A DNA stretch of 64,000 nucleotides from Utricularia gibba. Taxonomy: Eukaryota > Streptophyta > Magnoliopsida > Lamiales > Lentibulariaceae. The position numbers and the translations under genes are program-made. Of this stretch, positions 25,101 to 36,151 are shown piece by piece; positions within the stretch are counted from its first letter, which is position 1; every line of letters starts with the position of its first letter. Below the pieces are notes generated by a model, which was given only the letters and a program-made list of their open reading frames with translations, did no database searches and had not been told where the DNA came from. The DNA lies in the NCBI GenBank assembly GCA_002189035.1, contig NEEC01000002.1, forward strand, positions 2,356,001-2,420,000, given 5' to 3'.

Positions 25101-28030
25101 TAACCGAGATCCATGTTACTGTCTTGCAGCCTGGAACTTACCTGAACCAAAAGGAAAAACACATCAAGTACCGTGACTTTGTCCACAAGGAACTCATTCT
25201 TTTTTCAATTGCAGATCTTCAGAGGTCGATCCCATCTATGGTGGATGGATTGAAACCTGGTCAACGGAAGATACTCTTCTGCTCATTTAAAAGAAATTTC
25301 ATTAAGGAAGCAAAAGTTGCACAGTTCTCTGGTTATGTGTCGGAGCATTCAGCTTATCATCATGGAGAGCAAAGCTTGGCTGGCACTATAATAGGCATGG
25401 CACAAGATTTTGTTGGCAGCAACAACATAAACCTTCTCTTGCCAAATGGTCAGTTTGGTACAAGGGACCAGGTGAGAATTAAAGATATGCTAAACTTCAG
25501 CACCTACTTTTCATCATTTTCATTGAATGAATGTGGATTTTCATGGGATATCAGGGGGGTAAAGACCATGCCAGTGCTAGGTATATCTACACACAGCTTG
25601 CTCCTATTACACGATTCTTGTTTCCAAAGGCAGATGATATTCTCCTTGACTACTTGAATGAAGATGGTCAATCGATTGAACCTACATGGTAAGTTTTCCT
25701 CTTGGGGATTGGATAAACAAGAGTTGCTTGTATTTTTCGTACTTGACACCACAGGGGACTACAGGTACATGCCTATTATACCCTTGGTTCTTGTGAATGG
25801 AAGTGAAGGAATTGGAACAGGATGGAGTACCTTTATACCAAACTACGACCCCAGAGACATCATCGCCAATGTGAGGAAACTGCTTGATGGTGAAATGATG
25901 AATCCTATGCACCCATGGTATAGAGGATTTAGAGGTACCATAGAGAAAAATACATCCAAGGAAGCAGGGAGCTATACTGTGTGTGGAATTATTGAGGAAG
26001 AAGATGAGACGACTTTAAGAATAACAGAGCTTCCAATTCGAAGGTGGACACAGGATTACAAGGAATTTTTGGAGTCCGTTTCATTTGAAAATGACAAAAG
26101 TAAAGATCCTTTCATCGAGGTAACCTTTTGCTTCTTTGTGATTTCAGAATAGTATGGTGCCGGAATCTGAGATCGAGATTATTTTTTCAGGGTGCAGTGA
26201 TTACAGCTCTCCTCATTTTCCACATTTCATGGTTTATATGTCTTCCGAGAAACTATTGGCTGCCAAACAAGAGGGCATGTTGAAGAAGTTTAAGCTAACA
26301 ACTACTATAGGCACAACGAACATGCACCTATTTGACTCTAAGGGTGTGATCAAGAAATATGACACACCGGAACAGAGTACGTCAACTTAACGCAGTTGTT
26401 TGTGCCTTTTTTTGTTTTTTTTAAAGTAATTATTTGAGCATATTTGCTGTTATGCGCAGTTCTTGAGGAATTTTTCCATATCAGGCTTGAATACTACGAG
26501 AAAAGAAAGGTAGGTATTTTAGTTTTGATGCTGGTGAATTGCACGTGTTCCTCATGACGTAAACCCAATATTTCATTCTTGCAGAAAGCTGTGTTGGCCA
26601 GTCTTGAATTGGACCTTATAAAATGCGAAAACAAGTACAGGTTCATCAAATGTGTAGTGGAAGGTAGCATTATTGTCAGTAACAGGAGAAGGGCCGATTT
26701 GTTCCTTGAGTTGAAAGAAAAAGGTTTTACTCCACTATCAAAGAAGAAGGCAGCTGCTGAATTGGACTCATCGGACGATGCAGAAGAACATGAAGGCAAT
26801 GGAGAGTCGGCAAGCGATTTTGATTACTTGCTGGCTCTGGCGATTGGTACCTTAACATTCGAAAGGATGCAGGCTTTACGAACCGAGAGAGACAAGCTTC
26901 TGCAAGAATTTGAAGACTTGAAAAGGGCATCAGCGAAGTCATTGTGGAAGAAAGATCTGGATGCTCTAGAAGAGAAACTTAAGGTAAGTTTGAAAACTGA
27001 ACTTGTGCATTGTAGATGATGCTTTGTCCTGTAACCCGAGCACTGAACTCAGGAACTGGAGAAGGATGACCAAGATAAGGAGAAGAATAGATCAAAAATG
27101 GTTGGTGCAAAGGTATCAAAACCAGTGTTGAAGATCCCACGAAAGAATAACAAGGCAAATAAAGTACCAGTTAGTGACAAACCCGAATCCGCAGGTAATA
27201 TTGGTGTTGGAGCAGATTGGTTTTTTCCTTTTTTTGTGCGAGTGTAATGAATGAGCATTTGAATCATTGCAGCAAATGATGGTGAATTTAAGAAACCAAA
27301 AGGCGAACCACCCGCTAAACGAAAAGCTCCTGCCTCTAAGGTTTGGAATACTCTCGTGCTTTTTGCATTAACTTGAGGGGTTTTTCCTTGAAACGAGTTC
27401 TTTCTTTGCACAGGCTGCAGCTCCTGTCGATGATGATGAAATTTCTGAGCTCAGACAGAGGATCGCATCATACAATTTTGACTCGTCTCCTGATGGAACA
27501 GAAGGTAAAATTGCAGAAACCTGTGTCTTATTTAAGACGAGACCAAAATGAACCAAGTGAATCTTATTTCAGAGAATCAAACGATGAACAAGGAGCTCGC
27601 TGGTGCAGCCCATATCGAGATCCTTGATGACGATGATGATTTTGAGCCACCACAAGAAAAGAAAAAAAAGGCAGCTGCCAAAAGAGTAGCTGCAGCCAAA
27701 CCCCCAGTTGGAACGAAGAAGCGAGGAACAGTTAGCAGTCAATCCCAGCTGGTAGGCCAGAGACTGATAACCCAAGTCTTGCAGGTTGAAAATCCTCAAG
27801 GAAGGATTGCAAGGAAGCTGAGCAGCAACTTAACTTCTGAGGAAGAGGATACTTCTTCAGACAACAGTACCACGGATGCTGGCGGCGTAAAAGATTCGGT
27901 TCCTGCTGTCAGACCCCAGAGAGCTAGAAGCCAGAGGACGTATACCATAAGCGACGATTCAGAAACTGAACCGTCGGACAAAGACAGTGATGCTGCTGAT
28001 GACTCTGACTTCTCTGAGGATGATGATTGA
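22185..28030 (+). CDS. TOP2: DNA topoisomerase II, one frame break
   Basis: Nineteen exons: 22185-22760, 22939-23231, 23313-23379, 23491-23770, 23890-24089, 24177-24386, 24458-24571, 24659-24772, 24855-25019, 25130-25471, 25555-25688, 25765-26119, 26191-26376, 26460-26509, 26585-26983, 27053-27194, 27273-27340, 27414-27504, 27573-28030; about 1,414 residues. The GHKL ATPase comes first (IFDEILVNAADN, GGRNGYGAKLTNIF), then the transducer, the TOPRIM domain (LILTEGDSAKALA; MTDQDHDGSHIKGLLINF), the winged-helix and tower region with catalytic tyrosine in SARYIYTQL, and an acidic, Lys-rich C-terminal tail. It passes one duplex through a transient double-strand break to decatenate chromosomes in the nucleus. 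Exon 13 is 186 nt, but the phase-0 entry and phase-1 exit demand one more base; the break is at its 5' end (26191-26197). Everything else is intact. Converges with the OBERON gene. Confidence 0.96.
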
Positions 28031-28195
28031 CACTGCTCTCTAACTTCTCTTCCCAGTCATTTCTTGTTGACTGAACATCATCTTTGATCGCTTGGGCAAC
28101 TAATTGTTTACTGAAGATGGTTCAAGTGCTTCATTTACAACATTAAAGCAACGCCTGTATGTGTAGATTCTAGTTGGGATTGAGCTCTAATACTG
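28031..28195. terminator. Shared 3' region between convergent TOP2 and OBERON genes
   Basis: Only 165 bases separate the two stop codons. Both 3'UTRs must either end within this stretch or overlap the other gene antisense. AATAAA-like signals are not obvious. Confidence 0.5.
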
Positions 28196-31100
28196 CTATA
28201 ATTTCACAAGGTTTCTCCTAGTTGCTTCCATTTTCATTAACAGATCCTTGATATCAGTTTGCATCCTCATTTTCATGTTGAAGTATTCTTGATAGGCTCG
28301 TTCAAGGACCTGCAACTCTTCCACCTTCTGTTTCCGGATGTCCTCAGCTTCAGGCAATCGAAGACGGTTGATTCTGCTACTGTATTCTTCCTCAATCCTG
28401 CTGTTTTTTGAAGCTGCAATGCGCCTCAGAGCCTCAGACTCCCTTCTCGCATCATCAGCACGAGCTTGGAACATATTGGCCTCCGCCAGTTTGATTCTGA
28501 CAAGACTCTCCAGTTCATCAAATGGTAGGTCCTCTTTCTCCACATTCTTCATGATATCTTCCATGCCAACATGTTTACCATTACGGTTATTTATTTCATA
28601 ACCAGGAAGTGAATTCACAGAGCGTTCCAAGTTCAGGGGTTTATCCTGATAAACAACAGCATTCAACCATGCCTTCCCCTGGCTCGAGCTGGGATTGATG
28701 CTTTGTTGGATCTTCACAGGTAACTCGTTTATGGGTTCAATCGCCACGTTGTTGGGCTCATCTGATTTCGTTTCTGAACAAAGCAGACAAAGAAGACGAA
28801 AGAATTAAAAATTGAGGATTCGGTAATCAGAGCTTACCTACTCTAGGCTAATGCAAAAATTTTAACAGGGGAAAGACTTGTTCAAAGCGCAGTTGTGACT
28901 TGCCAGAATACTGAAAAAGAAGAATCTAGTAACTCCAGTATTACCAGTGAGGAACTTGATGATCATATTCCGAACATCAGAGAGCGGAGTTCTATTGATG
29001 ATTCTGGATTTCATCTGTGCAGCAAGTTCATGCAGCTGCTTTCCTCTTGCATCCTCACTGTTGCGGAAAATTCTTCTAACGAATTCAAGTTCCCGGGAAA
29101 GGGTTTCTGAAGTCCATTCATTTAAAAAGCTCAGGAAAACTTCCTTCACAAAACCAAACATCTCGGAAGGGTGGCCGCAGGCAACACAAAAGAACTGGAC
29201 TGTTCCTACAGCTCCCTTGACACCACGGCCAACTCTGATGTAAGATTCTCTTAATCCACAATCAGCATGACACCAATGGAGGCATACATCACATCCAACC
29301 CAACTGCATGTGTTCGCCGCATTATCGAACTTTGAACACACCAGACACATGCACTCACGGCAGAAGTCACTCCGGTGTGTGCATATTTTACAATCACATT
29401 CATCCACAAGCAAAAGGCTCTTGCACTTGAGATTTCTGCATCTCATATTCAGATATATTTCAGCCAACTCAGATGAAGGGATGCTGGTCTTTTTGTGAAT
29501 AAATTCTCTAAGACCAGTTTTCAGGGCCACCATGATTTCCAATTGAGTACGATGGGCATTAAGCAACAAATCCAAGGATGTATCCTGTCTCTTCAACAAT
29601 GTTGCTTGCAAAGAACTCAGCTGCCATTGCTTCACTGGATTAGACATTATTTCATGGATGAATTCTTTCAGAGTTGCTAATTGTTCTGGACTCATATAAT
29701 TAAACTTCTGAGATGTGCTTAGTGGTTCGGATACTATCATCGAAACAGTGGTCTCTGCAAAGTCGGATCCAGCCATCTGGGCTGCCATTTTTCCATCATT
29801 GCATCTTCGTGAATTACTTGTTTCCTTCTCCATCACCATTCTCCTCCTTTCCTTGGAGTATTCAAGTCCATTTTCATAAGAACCAAAGTATTGGACACCT
29901 GGTAAATGCCTGGTAAAATCAATCCTGCTATCAAATGAAATCTGTTGTTTCGAGCTCTTCCCCGCACCCTTAGTAGCCTGCACTACAGCTTCTCCATTGG
30001 CATCGCCTTTAAAAAAATGTGATTGTTGGTACCAGCCATTTTCTTCTGACCGGTTTTTCAGGTACGATTGAAAGTCTATGTTTTTATTCTCATCTGAAGA
30101 CAAAGCCTTCCAATCCACATTCTGAAACAACGGTCTGCTTTTGACAGATTGCTCATTGTCTGGTACGTTGTGAGTCAGAGAGCAACTAGGATTATAGGTG
30201 AAATTTTGAGTACCAGAAAATGACATTGAAGCTGTTAGTCCATCAGAAAACGTTTGGCAAGTGCTAGCAACTGAGTGAACACTTCTAGTTTTGCTAGGCG
30301 AAGGAGGTGCTGTCCCTCTATTTTGGGATCCTATGGGAAACAGAACATTTGGTAGGCTAAGAGAGAGTTCAAGGGCCAATTTATCATCCTTAGAATTTGC
30401 TAAATGCTCATCATTCTCCATCTTCTTTATTGGATCATTAGAGAAGAACTGGAAACCCCTGCAACTTGGCCCCCCTATCTCAATGTCCCTGCTAACAAAA
30501 TGATCCTTTGTCTTGTTCTCCAACTCCATATTATTTTCTGAAAGCTGAACACATTCAGACGGTGGTAAAGCAATGCTCTTCCCTTGTCAGTCTCTGCAGA
30601 AGAAAGTTCGGCACTTGCTATTTCATCATCTTTACTTTCCAAGACTTGTGCATCATCTTTCACTTGGTCGCTAATCCCCTCGTCATCATTTTGCTCAGGT
30701 GCATCATCATGAACTTTCATCGTGCCTTCCATCAAGCTGCCATCATATCCACTGTCCATGACATTGTTGCAACTCTCGTTTTCTATGCTAAAAGAATCTT
30801 CCTTTCTATCCCAACTGTTTCCTCCATGGCACCTGCAGCATCCTCAAGCCTTGCATTTCGTGCTAGATTGACATCTTCATTCTTGACAGGCAATGTGCTT
30901 GGCATGTCCTGTGAAACCTTAACATCAACACTGACTCTTTTGTCAGAAGAGTTTACACCAGTGACAGTATCTGTCAATCTAACATGAAGCTGATGAACAG
31001 GATCCAGTTCACCTTCTTCACGTTCACTGCAGGTGGCACTGCTTTCAATCAGCATACCCTCGAAGTTCTTACCATCAACACTCTTTGAGACCTCACTTCC

Positions 31101-31721
31101 AGAATCCTTAGACAGTGCAGGACATTTGGCATCTCCAGAATCCAGGGAGCTCACTGAATCCTTCACCATGCCCACCTTCTTTGATTCTGTTCTATTCATC
31201 CCAGCAGACTCTGCACTACCCCAACTCCGATCATCACCATCCTTCCAATCTCCAAATCTCCTAGATAATGCACCAGGGCCCTCTCTCTTTGGCCTATCTC
31301 TCTCAGGCCTAAACCCCTTTGAAAACTCCCTTCTAGGCCCAGAAATGGTCTGTGATCGATGCAAGTGATTTTCCACGTATCCTGTTCTTGGAGAAGAGCA
31401 CAAAATTCCCCTCTCACTCCCTTCTCTTTGCCGATCATACCCTCTTCTCCTATCATATCTCTCCGAGTCATAATCTGAGCGTCTCTTGTCCATTCTTGAG
31501 CCCCCTTTTTCGTCCTCCTGCGTATCATACCGAGATGCAGAAGAAGAAAAAAGCTTTCTCCCACTGTCAGATGACTTGTAATAAGAACTGCTCCTACGGA
31601 AAGAAGAAGATATCGATGAGCGCTGTGAACCAGTTTCCTCATCTCTTCTTCCAGAATTCTTCCTCTCTCCGTACGAGAGTATAACATCGTCATCATCATC
31701 ATCAGATCTCAACCTCTTCAT
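28196..31721 (-). CDS. OBERON3/4-type (TITANIA) PHD-finger protein, two frame breaks
   Basis: Two coding exons: 31721-28945 and 28773-28196. It begins MKRLRSDDDDDD and has a long Ser/Arg-rich disordered region, as in OBE3/OBE4 (TITANIA) rather than shorter OBE1/OBE2. Next come a helical segment (MSPEQLATLKEFIHEIMSNP), the OBERON zinc-binding/PHD domain (RCRNLKCKSLLLVDECDC, CRECMCLVCSKFD, WVGCDVCLHWCHADCGLRE), and a C-terminal coiled coil (EALRRIAASKNSRIEEEYSS, QVLERAYQEYF). These nuclear proteins act in root and shoot meristem establishment and bind modified histones. Two single bases are missing in the first exon: at about 30799 (between GIERK and DSFSIENES) and at 30581-30583 (between ETDKG and KSIALPPSE). 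Both restored readings resume family-like sequence. With them the protein is about 1,118 residues. Confidence 0.88.
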
Positions 31722-32929
31722 AATTTAACAAAATTAAAATCTGCAACCAGCGAGCAAACGCAACCCGATTTAACCCAGAAAAGCAAGCAAACCAATCCAG
31801 GTTAGAGGCCCTGAAACGGAACGCAAAGGCAATCAGCAAATCAAAACAAGCACAAAGATGCGATCATTAACCATAAAAGAGCACCACATTCATCAATCCT
31901 GACAACTATGCAACAACCCGTCTCGCGTCAAATCAGCCAAAGACTGAATCAACAAAAAAGCATCCACAAAAACGCAGAAGAACCTGAAAATGAACAAGCT
32001 TCACGTTCGACCAACAGGAAGCTAAGGCAACGGAGAGCCCATTTAGTGCCCCTGAGCGGAAGCAAGCTATGGATGTTGAATAGAGTCCGGTGAGGGCATT
32101 CAACGGCGCGATAATGGTTGTGGGGTTAGGAGGTGGAAAAAGGGGGAAACTGCATACGCAAAGTACCAGTCAACCTGGTAATTTGGTCAACCGAGCTTTG
32201 AAAACACAACCGTCTCCCCTGCCCTTCTTTTCCACCTCTACGACGCTACTGCATACCGTAGCTTGATCCTTCATTTTAGAACAGAGGCTCATCAAAGTCA
32301 TAGATCATGCGCCTTGAAGTCAATCATGCGAAGCCCTTTTACTTAACCTTCAAGAGAAACTCCATTTCACTTTTCTCTCGAAGCCCACTTTGCCGAGTGC
32401 TTTGTCGGAATGTGGGGCTCATCTTGTTCATTTTGTGGGCCGACTAGCACTCGGGTTCTGTATTCACTGGGCTCTCTTTGGAGGCGTTCTTGCGTGTAAC
32501 TGTATTGGGGAACAGTCTTGATCTGCTCCCAGTGCGATGGCTCATGGCTGCGCTGCTATTGGTTCGTTGTCAAACCGAATCCAGGCGACGCCGATCAGAA
32601 GTTTTGGGCTTCCTTGTTCGCATCAACAATGGATCGGAAAGACAGCGAGCGTTTTCCTCTCTTCTGCGGCAGGTTTGTGCTGCTGGAAGCTGCTTTCCGG
32701 TGGGATTGCAGGTGTTTGAATCAACATAAAATCTTATCAGTGAGAAAAAACTGATCAGACGGTTGTGTGATTTGGGTGCTCTCTGGTAGGATTCCTATAC
32801 TCATTGTCAAAAATCTGTCTTTGGGTTTCCTTTTTTTAGCCCCAAATTCACAGAGTTTCAGCCAAGTGTCGAAATGTTATATGTTCTTGATAGGATTTCT
32901 TGACAGGAAGTGAAGATGATACAGTGATC
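31722..32929. other. Intergenic: OBERON 5' region and ARM gene 3' flank
   Basis: 31722-32150 is probably the OBERON 5'UTR/promoter on the minus strand. 32220-32760 is unassigned. A plus-strand frame at 32537-32719 (60 codons, MAHGCAAIGSLSNRIQATPI...) is rich in Ser, Ala and Arg and looks like an organelle transit peptide, but no downstream exon is seen. No gene is called. Confidence 0.45.
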
Positions 32930-33838
32930 TCATTTTTCTACAGAACAAGTGCCATCCAAAAGTCTGAGAAGCTCACGGGCCTTGTTTTTCCCTCTGGCGC
33001 TACCGTTCTCTGAAACATCAACGACGCTGCAGTAGACTCCAACCTGCATTCTACCTCTCAAATCATTTGCAGCTTGCTTTCCTCCAAACTGAATCAGATT
33101 CAGCAATGCAGAAACCGCGTTTTCCTTCGTTCTGGGGCTTGATCCCGCAGCACTGTCCAAGAAATCCATCAAGACCTCAACCCCATATGTCTTGTTGAAC
33201 ACCTCCCAGCTCTTTTCACACCCTGCTATCTGAGCTATAACCGCAGAGACATCCTCAATCAGCCCAGATCTTCCAATGTTGATCATCAAGGAGAAAAGGG
33301 CTTGAACTGCTCCCAGCTCCACCATCTGCGCCCTGTTCGACGGGTAAAGTGCTATCCCAAAAAGGGCACACACAGCATCTTTGATGGATCTGGGTGCAGA
33401 TTTCTTGTTCTTTACGATCTCCAGGAGCCCGAAGACGATGTCCCTTTTATCGCCGATGATGCGGCGGAAGGGTTCGGAGCTGAGCAGACTGAATATTGTG
33501 GCGGCGGCGCACTGGGCGACGGTCGGCGAGGCTGGATTGCGGAGGGCGTGGGAGAGGGCGTCGAGAGCACCGTGGGACCACATGACATGATCCTTGGATG
33601 CGATGGAGAGATTCAGCAGGGTAGCGGTGGCGTTCTCTTGCATCAGGGGAGATGAAGAGTATAGGGATTCCGCGATCAAGGGAACCGCGTTGGCGTCGAC
33701 GATCAACTGGCGGCTTTCTGCGTCATCCTTGGACAGCTGCCGGAGTTGGCAAAGTCCATCCCTCTGTGTTTTCTCCGACACGGAGGCGAGATTCGAGACC
33801 AGTGCTTTTACAGCTCCCCGTTTGGCAGCAACGTCCAT
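32930..33838 (-). CDS. Armadillo-repeat protein (PUB-ARM type without U-box)
   Basis: A single exon of 302 codons plus stop. ATG 33838 begins MDVAAKRGAVKALVSNLASV; the longer frame to 33886 would need a TTG start. Tandem armadillo helices fill the protein: AVPLIAESLYSSSPLMQENATATLLNLSI, then ALDALSHALRNPASPTVAQCAAATIFSLL, AVCALFGIALYPSNRAQMVELGAV and NAVSALLNLIQFG. The repeats resemble the ARM half of plant U-box ligases (PUB family), but there is no U-box, so it is not expected to ubiquitinate by itself. ARM arrays bind peptides or partner proteins. The partner and place of action cannot be read from the sequence. The frame is intact. Confidence 0.85.
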   Translation of the reverse strand: MDVAAKRGAVKALVSNLASVSEKTQRDGLCQLRQLSKDDAESRQLIVDANAVPLIAESLYSSSPLMQENATATLLNLSIASKDHVMWSHGALDALSHALRNPASPTVAQCAAATIFSLLSSEPFRRIIGDKRDIVFGLLEIVKNKKSAPRSIKDAVCALFGIALYPSNRAQMVELGAVQALFSLMINIGRSGLIEDVSAVIAQIAGCEKSWEVFNKTYGVEVLMDFLDSAAGSSPRTKENAVSALLNLIQFGGKQAANDLRGRMQVGVYCSVVDVSENGSARGKNKARELLRLLDGTCSVEK

Positions 33839-36151
33839 CGCCAATGCAGTAGCAGCCCACGAAATGTCTTCGGTTTTGACGATCAAAACCGATATGTTGA
33901 ACAGTTTTGCAGTGTGAATGTGCAGAGATTCTTCTTGAAAGAGTCCTTCATCCTACCTTCTCCCGTCAACAACTTCCACAATGTCAACTTGGAAAAGCCA
34001 CCAACCACATCCTCAGTATCTTATCAGCCATTGGGTTCAGTCTGGTGGCTCTTTGGGTCACTTGGTTTGGTTTATGTCAAGGAGCCCAGTCCATGATAAG
34101 TATATGGCTGCACCAACACAATATGACCTGCGGGAAAAGAACTACAACAGATCACGTGCCCAAAGGAGCAGCAAAGAAGGAGACAGTGTCTATTAGGAGG
34201 AAGACTTACCACCTTCCAGCTGAATCTACAAAGAATATCGTTAATCATCACCCCTAGAAGCATAGAAGACTCCCTCTTTCGTAAGAAGAGTTAGTTTTTG
34301 ATCTCTTAGAATCCAGCTTGGCTCCGAGGAAGAATCAGACCCATCATCCTACTTTCCAGGGGATTTGGCGAAAGTTCTTGTTTATCCGTTCCAAGAGTTA
34401 TGAGCACCACAGTTGAGCAGTTGGTAGCCTCTGGATTGTTCGATCGGACCCGGTTTAGTACCTTGTTGGAAACTCGATATCACGTTGAGCCCTGTGTTAA
34501 CCCGCTGTCGGCCGCCGCAGCCATCTCCAAGGAAACTCTGCTGTGGATGAGAAAGCTCTCTTGCGTTGGTGTACGTTCTTACCGGGGTATCGTTGGGACC
34601 ACCATGATCGGGACGTTGTAGCAGGTCTCGAATCCCCCGAGGGAAGGACACTGGCGCAGTCACCGATCCGCCGACGGAGTTCGTTTCTTCCTAACCGCCG
34701 CGTACGCCGATTTCCACCATCGTAGTGAGTACCGTCCCAGTTTTCAACAACGAGCATGAAAAATTGAAATCGTACGCCACACCTCGGGTGTTAATCGGCG
34801 TCAATTATCACTGGAATCGAAGACGGTTCCGGCACTGGAGACCGGATCGAAGGCGAAAACGCTTAGACGAACATTCACTACTTCCTCCAACCCCGACTCC
34901 GACGAGATTGACGTACAGTCAGGATCTCCTCGGATTCCTCCGCAAACCACACTCCCTAATATTCCTGCTTCTCTTCTCACGAGTGCTCCACAGGCCCGCC
35001 GGCCACTTCCCTGAGGCCTGAGCGACGGGATGGACTCGGGCCTTCGCCCTGCTCTCTTGATTCTGGTCCATTATAACCCAACAAAAACCACCTGCCTGCG
35101 AATCCCTGTCAAGAAAGCCCATCTATATATAGATTTTCCAAATACTTTGGGCTTAGCCACGGCCCAATTCAATATGGCCCACCCTCGCCTGCTATGCTCT
35201 ATCATCCCCTGTTTCAAATGACTAAAAAAAAAATCACGAATCAATTCCACGAAATAAAAAAAACATTTTTTCTAATTACAATTTTTAAATAAATTTATTT
35301 AAATAGAAAAATACTCCTCCCATTCTTGTATTTATTGGATTGGATTCCCCATGCCATGCAGAAAAGCAGCAGGAGTGACAACCGCAACTGGTCGCATGGG
35401 CGGAGTGCAACGCCAGCTGTCGGGAACTGAACTTAACCCAACCATCCTTAGTCAACCAGCGCACTCACTAACCCAACCATGGTTACTTAATTTCCTAAAG
35501 GAAATTAAATAAATCCCATCATATAAAATCTCGCAATAAAATAATAACAAAAAAAGCAAATTGGATTATGGCGTGTCATCTAAGGACCATGAGAGTACAA
35601 TTTATTATTTGTTTTTTCCAAAAAAAATACCCCACTACTCTTAGCTCGTCAGCCTTGATCATTAGCAGCTAATTATTTAAAATATTTGATTCCTGGAGTA
35701 ATTTTATTCGGATTCTCTACTTATTAAACTAATGGATTAATAAATGTCAACACTATTAATGCCATCATTAATGGTTCCTAAAATAGTTAGGCTTTATATT
35801 ATAATATAAGCTAGCAATGTCACACTATACACTCCATGTTCAGAAAAATGTGCCCTTTCGGTATAGAGCAACGTGACCTATTAGGTACATACATCTTTTT
35901 TTAAAAAAAATGTATGGTAATTATAATGTGTAATTTTAATCTTATAATGACATTTAAATTGAATTTTATGATATAAATAAATGCAAATTGAATTATTTAT
36001 TTATTATTTTCACTGTAATTCCGATATTTGTACTTGCAGAACTCTGTGTGTCATTCACCAAATCGCTTCTTCTCAGGCGTCTCTCTCTGTGCTGGCGATC
36101 TTGTTAAACTACTTCGCTTCACCTGCAATTCTCTCCATTTCCTCATCGGCG
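33839..36151. other. Intergenic with an unexplained GC-rich block (34380-35050)
   Basis: 33839-34250 is the ARM gene upstream region. 34380-35050 is much less AT-rich than its surroundings and full of CG dinucleotides, with broken frames on both strands (for example 34663-34382 minus, 93 codons; 34725-35021 plus, 98 codons). I cannot match any of them to a family. 35220-36000 is AT-rich and gene-free and leads into the WRI1 5'UTR. Confidence 0.45.
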
